Shown here piece by piece: positions 1 to 3,907 of a stretch of DNA of 5,425 nt (positions within the stretch are counted from its first letter, which is position 1; every line of letters begins with the position of its first letter). The stretch is from the NCBI GenBank assembly GCA_009785765.1, contig WQVP01000031.1:1-5425 (forward strand), written 5' to 3'. A program made the translations under genes and the position numbers. The DNA is from Alphaproteobacteria bacterium (GTDB lineage: Bacteria; Pseudomonadota; Alphaproteobacteria; Rs-D84). Below the pieces are notes generated by a model, which saw nothing but the letters and a program-made list of their open reading frames with translations, was not told the origin of the DNA and searched no databases.

Positions 1-1
1 A

Positions 2-676
2 TTGCTTCGTGAACCGGCAAGGCTTGTAAGGACAGGCAACGTGTACACACTACCATTTCGTGCGGGATGGGTATATTACCGTGTGGCAGGACGTGCCGGT
101 GGTCGTGCGATAAGCGCCGCACGTGCACCACGTATGGCACCGACATCTGGACGGGTTCGTGATTGGATGTTTCATGCAACACGTGTCTCTGGTGATTATC
201 TTGCACGCCAAGCGGCCGGCGCCGGACTTGGCACGGCACGTGCACTTCGTCAAGGTGGAATGCTTTATGGTGCGGTACGGTTTTTGCGTGGTATGTACGG
301 ATTTACTGAACATGAAGTTGGCGACTTTACATCTGGTATACAGTTCAAGCCATTGCTTTTATTATCTGCGGACAGACTTGAAGAAGGCAACGTGGTAAAC
401 CATTCTATGTGGGTATTGTTTCGTGGGCATTCTACAAGCCCTGCGGATGATGATGCGGCCATGTTGCAAGCGTTTGATTTTGCCGCAAAGTTCCACCAAG
501 ATATGCAAGAAACACAATGGGATTGGCAAGATAGCCCGGGACTTCGCATCGGCGGCGGATTTTGCGATGTGGATATTTTTGTTGTGCGCCCTATAATCCG
601 TAATCCAAACAGTACAAGCCCGGAACTTTATTATCTTATAATGAATGACGTCCCGTGGGAGATTCGGTCAAATTAA
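2..676 (+). CDS. Unrecognised protein, 5'-truncated by window edge
   Basis: The frame is open from the window edge to a TAA at 674-676, giving about 224 visible residues. The first codon seen (TTG at 2) has no visible ribosome binding site, so the gene very probably starts upstream. Residues 1-100 are rich in Ala, Gly and Arg (for example RAGGRAISAARAPR) and look like low-complexity or linker sequence. Residues 101-224 have a more ordinary globular composition, with a hydrophobic run KPLLLLSADRL (116-126), an acidic patch PADDDAAM (148-154), a Trp-rich stretch TQWDWQD (171-177) and a Gly-rich GGGFCDVDIFVV (184-195). I see no signal peptide, transmembrane segment or catalytic motif in the visible part and recognise no family. 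The gene stands alone, followed by 162 bases without a gene. Coding is supported by frame length and typical amino-acid mix; the function is unknown. Confidence 0.65.
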   Translation: MLREPARLVRTGNVYTLPFRAGWVYYRVAGRAGGRAISAARAPRMAPTSGRVRDWMFHATRVSGDYLARQAAGAGLGTARALRQGGMLYGAVRFLRGMYGFTEHEVGDFTSGIQFKPLLLLSADRLEEGNVVNHSMWVLFRGHSTSPADDDAAMLQAFDFAAKFHQDMQETQWDWQDSPGLRIGGGFCDVDIFVVRPIIRNPNSTSPELYYLIMNDVPWEIRSN

Positions 677-838
677 TTCTAATGGACGCCTGCTTGCGAT
701 TTGCTTTGGTCATGTACTATGTGTACACTCCCGTCGCAAATCACAGCGCATTCGCCTCATTATAATCAATTGTGACTCCGTACACATAAGAGTTTTTACT
801 TGTTGCATTTTAAATAACTTTTATTTTATAATACGGAT
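677..838. other. AT-rich intergenic region with inverted repeats
   Basis: This gap separates the first gene from the secreted protein. It holds a perfect 9-base inverted repeat, TATGTGTAC at 718-726 and GTACACATA at 780-788. A second, shorter one is GATTTGC at 698-704 with GCAAATC at 736-742. Neither is followed by a clear T-run, so a classical terminator for the upstream gene is not evident. From about 790 the sequence becomes very AT-rich and carries the promoter of the next gene. A 65-residue frame (645-842) crosses the gap but has no ribosome binding site and an implausible composition. Confidence 0.5.
803..832 (+). promoter_or_regulatory. Promoter of secreted-protein gene, near-leaderless
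   Basis: A perfect -10 hexamer TATAAT lies at 827-832. Upstream, TTGCAT (803-808, 18-base spacing) is a weak -35 matching only TTG. The surroundings are AT-rich. A start site 6-7 bases after the -10 would fall at about 838-840, on the ATG at 839 itself. That predicts a leaderless or nearly leaderless mRNA, consistent with the lack of a good Shine-Dalgarno before this ATG. The match is by eye only. Confidence 0.5.
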
Positions 839-1150
839 ATGAAAAAAGTCTTTTTACTTTCTACTTTCTACTTTCTGCTGTTTGCGACTGTGGCGCATGC
901 GCATCAACTTGTGTCGCATCGTGAACTTGGCACGGGGCCTGCGCTTAATCAAAACGTAGTTGTGCGCTGTACGACCATAACGGGTCAGGCTTCAAACGAA
1001 CAATGTCAATTACGCCGTCATGTGCGTTGCGACGATCGTGGTAATTGCGGCGGGTGGCAGCCATGGCGTGATATACGTAATCCGTCCCGGGAATTCCCAA
1101 CGTGGCAAGCGGCGGCTGATGCATGTTGTCGTGCGAAGGGTTTGCGATAA
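839..1150 (+). CDS. Small secreted six-cysteine protein
   Basis: 103 residues from ATG 839 to TAA 1148-1150. Residues 1-21 form a typical Sec signal peptide: MKK, a hydrophobic core VFLLSTFYFLLFATV, and a likely signal peptidase I site AHA|HQ after residue 21. The mature protein of about 82 residues has six cysteines (44, 56, 64, 70, 96, 97), an even number compatible with three disulfides, plus many Arg and Trp residues (GGWQPWRDIR at 71-80). The product is therefore probably a small disulfide-stabilised periplasmic or exported protein. The fold and partner are unknown and I recognise no family. The gene is monocistronic, between its own promoter and a hairpin terminator at 1154-1179. The signal-peptide core is encoded by three perfect copies of the heptamer ACTTTCT (856-876), an unusual origin for coding sequence. 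Confidence 0.8.
   Translation: MKKVFLLSTFYFLLFATVAHAHQLVSHRELGTGPALNQNVVVRCTTITGQASNEQCQLRRHVRCDDRGNCGGWQPWRDIRNPSREFPTWQAAADACCRAKGLR
856..876 (+). repeat. Three tandem ACTTTCT heptamers in signal-peptide core
   Basis: ACTTTCT occurs three times without mismatch at 856-862, 863-869 and 870-876. Because seven is not a multiple of three, the unit cycles through all frames and always reads as T-F-Y-F-L-L-S, a hydrophobic, stop-free heptapeptide. Here it supplies much of the signal-peptide core of the secreted protein. Gain or loss of a single unit would shift the reading frame. Confidence 0.85.
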
Positions 1151-1153
1151 AAT

Positions 1154-1179
1154 AAAAATCCGTTATCTGCGGATTTTTT
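1154..1179 (+). terminator. Intrinsic terminator after secreted-protein gene
   Basis: AAAAATCCG (1154-1162) pairs with CGGATTTTT (1170-1178) around a 7-base loop, and the arm runs into a T-stretch. It starts four bases after the stop codon. The GC part of the stem is short (CCG/CGG), so strength is uncertain, but position and T-run fit a Rho-independent terminator. It separates this gene from tolQ. Confidence 0.7.
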
Positions 1180-1180
1180 A

Positions 1181-1209
1181 TTGCAAATTTTTTTATTTTT
1201 GAGTACAAA
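1181..1209 (+). promoter_or_regulatory. Possible promoter of tolQRA operon
   Basis: TTGCAA (1181-1186) and TACAAA (1204-1209) are 17 bases apart, each matching the sigma-70 consensus at four of six positions. They lie just after the upstream terminator, in AT-rich DNA. The predicted start site (about 1216) coincides with the first base of the large inverted repeat, so the whole repeat would form the tolQ leader. The match is weak. It is proposed mainly because the operon needs a promoter downstream of the terminator and no better candidate is visible. Confidence 0.3.
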
Positions 1210-1215
1210 GGTAAA

Positions 1216-1351
1216 GTTCCCCTCCTGTGGAGGGGTGCCACGAAATGGCGGGGTGGTCTTTAAAATTTCCACCCGTACAAAATTTATTCTTTGCGACAAA
1301 CTTGCAAAGACCACCCCGGCGCGTTGCGCCACCCCTCCACAGGAGGGGAAC
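1216..1351. repeat. Large imperfect inverted repeat upstream of tolQ
   Basis: Two 46-base arms (1216-1261 and 1306-1351) are inverted copies around a 44-base spacer. By my hand alignment 39 of 46 positions match: the outer 22 and inner 13 are perfect, and all seven mismatches fall in the 11-base middle. Each arm contains two small hairpins. One is CCCCTCC-3 nt-GGAGGGG (1332-1348 in the right arm, mirrored in the left). The other differs by arm: GCCA-CGAAA-TGGC at 1237-1249 and GGCGC-GTT-GCGCC at 1318-1330. No transposase or long frame is present. It resembles a non-autonomous palindromic element of the REP or MITE kind; copy number elsewhere cannot be judged here. It contributes the tolQ ribosome binding site. 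Confidence 0.85.
1332..1348 (+). promoter_or_regulatory. tolQ Shine-Dalgarno inside a repeat hairpin
   Basis: AGGAGGGG at 1341-1348 is a near-ideal Shine-Dalgarno eight bases before ATG 1357. It is the 3' half of the repeat hairpin CCCCTCC (1332-1338), loop ACA, GGAGGGG (1342-1348). When that 7-bp GC-rich stem forms, or when the two long arms pair, the site is masked. This suggests translation of tolQ may depend on RNA folding, temperature or ribosome traffic. Regulation is inferred; the overlap itself is visible. Confidence 0.6.
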
Positions 1352-1356
1352 CTAGA

Positions 1357-1863
1357 ATGGAGAACAAAATGTCTGGTCAATTTAATTTAATGCAACTTTT
1401 TATCGGCTCTGATTTACTTATCATGGCGACGTCTTATACGCTTTTAATCGGAAGTATAATTTCATGGTTTATTATCGTGGAAAAAATTCGCCTTTGGCAT
1501 GCCGAACGCAAAAGCCCATCAACAATTTCACGCAAAGATAATATGGCGCACGTTGTTGAGAATATCATGCGTCCGTTTGATAAAAATCTATGGTTCTTGT
1601 CAATGGCGTCGGTCGTTGCGCCATTCATCGGATTGTTTGGAACCGTGTGGGGCGTTATAATAGTGTTTTCTGCGATTGGCGTGCATCAATCAACATCCAT
1701 AGGCGTTGTTGCGCCTGGTCTTGCGGCGGCACTTGGTACGACTGCACTGGGCCTTATGGTTGCGATTCCGGCCGCAATTGCATATCAATATTTTTCCAAA
1801 AAGGCAGACAGTCTTTACGAAGAATTGGACGAAGCACGTAAAGAAATTTTAAGCGAAAAATAA
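1357..1863 (+). CDS. tolQ: TolQ, inner-membrane proton-channel subunit (short form)
   Basis: TolQ (MotA/TolQ/ExbB family) forms with TolR the proton channel that energises TolA for outer-membrane constriction and Pal positioning. The protein has 168 residues from ATG 1357. Three membrane segments are visible: about 21-43, 80-106 and 118-146. The family core APFIGLFGTVWG (88-99) and VAPGLAAALGTTALGLMVAIPA (118-139) closely matches E. coli TolQ, including the channel threonines (T96 and T128 or T129). The cytoplasmic loop (44-79) has only about 36 residues against roughly 100 in E. coli, so the protein is about 60 residues shorter than usual. ATG 1357 is favoured by AGGAGGGG at 1341-1348. ATG 1369, with GGAG six bases upstream and an N-terminus more like E. 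coli, is a real alternative. ExbB is possible, but tolR and an alphaproteobacterial-type tolA follow. Confidence 0.9.
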   Translation: MENKMSGQFNLMQLFIGSDLLIMATSYTLLIGSIISWFIIVEKIRLWHAERKSPSTISRKDNMAHVVENIMRPFDKNLWFLSMASVVAPFIGLFGTVWGVIIVFSAIGVHQSTSIGVVAPGLAAALGTTALGLMVAIPAAIAYQYFSKKADSLYEELDEARKEILSEK

Positions 1864-1865
1864 CA

Positions 1866-1944
1866 TCGTAAATCGTAAGTCGTAAATCGTAAGACGATTA
1901 AAATGTCATCTTGCGATTCACGATTTACGATTCACGTTTTACGA
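1866..1944. repeat. Inverted heptamer array between tolQ and tolR
   Basis: The gap is built almost entirely from a heptamer. On the + strand four units run at 1866-1893 (TCGTAAA, TCGTAAG, TCGTAAA, TCGTAAG). After a 16-base spacer, five units run in the opposite orientation at 1910-1944 (read on the - strand: TCGTAAA, ACGTGAA, TCGTAAA, TCGTGAA, TCGCAAG). The two arrays can pair into a long imperfect stem in the tolQ-tolR mRNA. The array starts three bases after the tolQ stop and ends 12 bases before the tolR ATG. Confidence 0.85.
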
Positions 1945-1956
1945 AAAGTGAATGAA

Positions 1957-2358
1957 ATGAGCAGAAGAAAAACAAGAGCAACCGAATCCACATTATCACT
2001 TACACCCATGATTGATATCATGACGGTATTGTTGGCCGTGTTTATCGTAACGGCGCCATTGCTTACGGCGGGCATTGATTTGGATTTGCCGGACGCTGGG
2101 CAAAGTGTTTTGACGGGCGATGATCATGCGCTTCAAATCTCTGTGACCAGAGATGGCAATTTTTATATCGGTGATGAACGGTCAACCGTTGATGAAATCG
2201 TTGCACGTGCCGTCGCACAAAGGCAAGAGAATCCACGTTTGGGTATTATGATTTCTGGCGATCGTCGTGCGAACTATGGCTCTGTAATGCAGGTCATGGG
2301 CGCATTGCGTGATAATGGGTTTACACGGGTTGGATTACGCACTGAATTATCTAGCTGA
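1957..2358 (+). CDS. tolR: TolR, proton-channel subunit with periplasmic domain
   Basis: TolR (ExbD/TolR family) pairs with TolQ in the inner membrane and couples proton flow to TolA. The protein has 133 residues, close to the 142 of E. coli. A basic N-terminus MSRRKTR precedes one transmembrane helix (about 18-38) carrying the essential aspartate in PMIDIMTVLLAVF (D20). After it come APLLTAGIDLDLPDAG (33-48), a family signature, and a periplasmic domain ending in ALRDNGFTRVGLRTE. ATG 1957 is chosen because it places the helix normally. GTG 1948 and ATG 1903 are in frame, but the latter lies inside the heptamer repeat and adds sequence unlike the family. The ribosome binding site is weak (purine-rich GAAAAGTGA, 1943-1951). 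The TGA stop is contributed by the next repeat. The gap from tolQ is 93 bases. Confidence 0.92.
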   Translation: MSRRKTRATESTLSLTPMIDIMTVLLAVFIVTAPLLTAGIDLDLPDAGQSVLTGDDHALQISVTRDGNFYIGDERSTVDEIVARAVAQRQENPRLGIMISGDRRANYGSVMQVMGALRDNGFTRVGLRTELSS

Positions 2359-2394
2359 GAACTGAGAGCTGAGAGCTGAAAACAAGTTCTCAGT
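2354..2394. repeat. CTGAGAR heptamer array and palindrome between tolR and tolA
   Basis: Four tandem heptamers lie at 2355-2382: CTGAGAA, CTGAGAG, CTGAGAG, CTGAAAA. Two bases later AGTTCTCAG (2385-2393) is the perfect inverse of CTGAGAACT (2355-2363), and one more matching pair flanks the stem beyond a mismatch. The design (direct heptamers, then inverted copy) resembles the tolQ/tolR gap, but the heptamer is different and the inverted half much shorter. The first unit contains the tolR stop codon TGA (2356-2358). Confidence 0.8.
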
Positions 2395-2399
2395 TAAAA

Positions 2400-3104
2400 A
2401 TGAATAAAAAAAATATATCATCTTTGGAAAACATCCTTCTCGCCGTCGCAGGCCATCTGGCGATTGGTGCAATGCTTTTGACCGGGCTTTTATTTATTCC
2501 AAACCCCATTCAAAGAATAGTCGTACCAGACAGAATTCAAATAATTGAAATAGATTTAACAACCGTTCAAATCACACGTGAAGAGACACAGCTTCGTAAT
2601 GTTGCGCCGCCTGTGGTGCCTGCGGCACCCGTGCCGGTGCCAGTGTCAGTGCCAGTGTCGGTGCCACCCCCAACACAAATACAAACTCCTTCTGTTGTAC
2701 CAGAACCCATAGCGGCATCCGAACCAACACCGACACCGGCACAGACACAAGTCATTCGTGTTAACCGTGAAACCGCCGCACTTAATCGCACTATGACTGT
2801 TTCTGTTGTTGATGCATTACGTGTTGCGATGACAAGATGTTGGGTGTTTAATCAACATCTTCCAGATATTGAAAATGCACGTGTGGTTGCGCATTTAACT
2901 ATGAACCGAAACGGCATGGTGCGTGATTTATGGATAGAGGACGAGAGGCGTGCAAACAGCGATGCAGTATTTGCATATGTTGTTGATACTGTGCGTCACG
3001 CAATCTCTGTGTGCCAGCCATTTCGCATGCTGCCGGTGGAAGAATTTGACGCATGGGAACGTATACGGTTTACATTTCATCCGGGCGATGGAACTGTTCA
3101 ATAA
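2400..3104 (+). CDS. tolA: TolA, envelope-spanning energy transducer
   Basis: TolA is anchored in the inner membrane by TolQR and reaches across the periplasm to TolB/Pal and outer-membrane partners. The protein has 234 residues. It has an N-terminal helix (about 12-33) with a single conserved histidine, H19. A Pro/Val/Thr-rich spacer follows (about 69-117), then a C-terminal TolA/TonB-like domain (about 133-229). The domain shows MTRCWVF (144-150), AHLTMNRNGMVRDLWI (164-179) and SVCQPFRMLPVEEFDAWERI (203-222); Cys147 and Cys205 match the cysteine pair of alphaproteobacterial TolA. The spacer is short and proline-rich, more TonB-like than the long Ala/Lys helix of E. coli TolA (421 residues). 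No Shine-Dalgarno is visible before ATG 2400, so coupling to tolR across the 41-base repeat gap is plausible. TonB is the main alternative name. tolB does not follow; a terminator does. Confidence 0.85.
   Translation: MNKKNISSLENILLAVAGHLAIGAMLLTGLLFIPNPIQRIVVPDRIQIIEIDLTTVQITREETQLRNVAPPVVPAAPVPVPVSVPVSVPPPTQIQTPSVVPEPIAASEPTPTPAQTQVIRVNRETAALNRTMTVSVVDALRVAMTRCWVFNQHLPDIENARVVAHLTMNRNGMVRDLWIEDERRANSDAVFAYVVDTVRHAISVCQPFRMLPVEEFDAWERIRFTFHPGDGTVQ
2631..2666 (+). repeat. Six tandem hexamers coding Val-Pro/Val-Ser in TolA
   Basis: Six in-frame hexamers of the form GTGYCR (GTGCCG, GTGCCA, GTGTCA, GTGCCA, GTGTCG, GTGCCA) encode residues 78-89, alternating V-P and V-S. The unit keeps frame, so slippage would change spacer length in two-residue steps without breaking the protein. 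This is compatible with a flexible rod spanning the periplasm. Confidence 0.8.
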
Positions 3105-3137
3105 AAATATAATCCGCAAATGCGGATTATATTTTTT
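3103..3137. terminator. Bidirectional terminator between tolA and convergent HD gene
   Basis: A perfect stem pairs 3103-3117 with 3122-3136 around the loop AAAT (core AATCCGC/GCGGATT). It has A-runs on the left and T-runs on the right, so it can end transcription from both strands. It starts inside the tolA stop codon and overlaps the last codons and stop (3127-3129) of the minus-strand HD-domain gene. Confidence 0.88.
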
Positions 3138-3672
3138 CCAAATGCCGTTCAATATGTTCGGCCACTTTTTCTTGGGTTTCGGTCAATGTGCGGTTGCGTC
3201 GCAAATGACGGATATGCTTTGCAATCCTTTCCAGGTTTTTATATGTCGGATAATCAGTTGCATTGGCCAGCATGTCGGCAAGCTTTATCAAAAGCGCACG
3301 ATTAGAAAGCTTTAAAAGCTTGTTATTTATATAATCCAATTTTCCAATGCGTTCAATTTCTTTGTTATCGTTGGTAAGTTCGGCAACAACGTTTGCGACT
3401 TCTGCGCCAAAAAGGCTTTCCAATTCTTCGTAAGTAACACCTGCGTTTTCAATTGAATCGTGCAAAAGACATGCCGCACCAAGTTCGTCAAAACCATCGC
3501 CCCGCTTTTTATATTCGGTTGCGATTGCATACACTGCATAACAATGAACAAGATAAGGTAATGCGGTTTGTTTGCGTAATTCGCCACGATGTTTACGTGT
3601 TGCAAAATTTGCCGCCGCAATTGTTTTTGGGATTTTAAAAGCGCTTTCTGGAAGAGATACAAAGTTGCTCAT
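3127..3672 (-). CDS. HD-domain (p)ppGpp-hydrolase-like protein (SpoT-HD/MESH1 type)
   Basis: The product resembles the stand-alone HD domain of SpoT and MESH1, which removes the 3' pyrophosphate of (p)ppGpp; no synthetase domain is present. It has 181 residues from ATG 3672. Motifs in order are RKHRGELRKQ (26-35), YLVH with H43, LLHDSIEN with H71, D72, E75 and N76 (69-76), LTND (99-102) and IKLADMLANATDYP with D133 and N137 (129-142). Metal ligands H43, H71, D72 and D133 are kept. The family's ED pair is EN here (D to N at 76), so activity or substrate may differ. ATG 3672 is chosen because AAAGGAAG lies just upstream and the predicted -10 overlaps the other in-frame ATG (3690). The gene converges on tolA. 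A small alarmone hydrolase or another nucleotide pyrophosphohydrolase are both possible. Confidence 0.8.
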   Translation of the reverse strand: MSNFVSLPESAFKIPKTIAAANFATRKHRGELRKQTALPYLVHCYAVYAIATEYKKRGDGFDELGAACLLHDSIENAGVTYEELESLFGAEVANVVAELTNDNKEIERIGKLDYINNKLLKLSNRALLIKLADMLANATDYPTYKNLERIAKHIRHLRRNRTLTETQEKVAEHIERHLEKI

Positions 3673-3688
3673 AATGCTTCCTTTGGCC

Positions 3689-3716
3689 ATTATTCATAGG
3701 ACTTTTATTATGTCAA
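3689..3716 (-). promoter_or_regulatory. Promoter of the HD-domain gene
   Basis: On the minus strand TTGACA (3716-3711, consensus) is followed after 16 bases by AATAAT (3694-3689, five of six). Transcription would start near 3682, leaving a leader of about 10 bases that contains the AAAGGAAG ribosome binding site of ATG 3672. The other possible start, ATG 3690, overlaps the -10 and would not be in the mRNA, so this site decides the start. Confidence 0.6.
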
Positions 3717-3841
3717 AAAAGATACGAAAAGTCAAGCGGTTGCGAGGAAAGTTTGTCTTTTCTCTCTGTCATCCCCGCGCAGGCGGGGATCCACTGCCTG
3801 ACAGCAATGGAGTTCTTATTTATAGTCTGCCTTTGCTGTAA
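3710..3841 (+). CDS. Doubtful 43-residue basic ORF running into a repeat
   Basis: ATG 3710 is preceded by AGGA at 3697-3700 and opens a 43-residue frame. The first 14 residues are strongly basic (MSKKIRKVKRLRGK). From about residue 20 the frame enters the palindromic repeat (CHPRAGGDPLPDSNG) and stops inside it. The repeat-derived part is a common artefact of such palindromes. It could be a short gene cut by repeat insertion, a true micro-protein, or chance; its ATG also overlaps the -35 of the opposing promoter. No function is proposed. Confidence 0.2.
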   Translation: MSKKIRKVKRLRGKFVFSLCHPRAGGDPLPDSNGVLIYSLPLL

Positions 3842-3872
3842 AGCAATGGATTCCCGCCTTCGCGGGAATGAC
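3768..3872. repeat. GTCAT...ATGAC palindromic repeat element
   Basis: A 105-base element is bounded by GTCAT (3768) and ATGAC (3872). About 30 bases at each end are inverted copies with four differences, and weaker pairing continues inward (ACAGCAA at 3801-3807 against a TTGCTGT copy near 3833-3839). Each arm holds an 8-bp hairpin: ATCCCCGC-GCAG-GCGGGGAT at 3771-3790 and ATTCCCGC-CTTC-GCGGGAAT at 3849-3868. The type (GTCATTCCCGCG...GGAATCC) resembles palindromic repeats scattered through many proteobacterial genomes. It sits between the ruvB operon end and the HD gene and might also help end the ruvB transcript, though no clear T-run follows. Confidence 0.82.
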
Positions 3873-3907
3873 GTATATGGAATAAAGAGGCAGAAGGCAT
3901 AAATAGA

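Noticed and set aside
645..842. 65-residue + frame across the intergenic gap
   Set aside because: It overlaps the end of the first gene in another frame, has no ribosome binding site and its composition is that of translated AT-rich DNA; the promoter of the next gene lies in it.
1291..1356. Upstream extension of tolQ from TTG 1291
   Set aside because: The added residues translate the inverted repeat and have no counterpart in TolQ; ATG 1357 has a strong Shine-Dalgarno.
1018..1380. 120-residue minus-strand frame
   Set aside because: It runs antisense across the secreted-protein gene, its terminator and the inverted repeat; its sequence is repeat translation, not a conserved protein.
1866..1944. 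Possible CRISPR array
   Set aside because: The units are seven bases with no spacers and half are inverted; this is a tandem palindrome, not repeats with unique spacers.
1903..1956. Upstream extension of tolR from ATG 1903
   Set aside because: It would encode the heptamer array (MSSCDSRFTIHVLRK); family alignment favours ATG 1957.
2567..2791. Minus-strand frame rich in Gly-Thr (TDTGTDTGTGTG)
   Set aside because: It is the antisense of the TolA Pro/Val repeat region; low complexity explains the open frame.
3673..3690. ATG 3690 as start of the HD gene
   Set aside because: It lacks a ribosome binding site and overlaps the predicted -10, whereas ATG 3672 has AAAGGAAG upstream.
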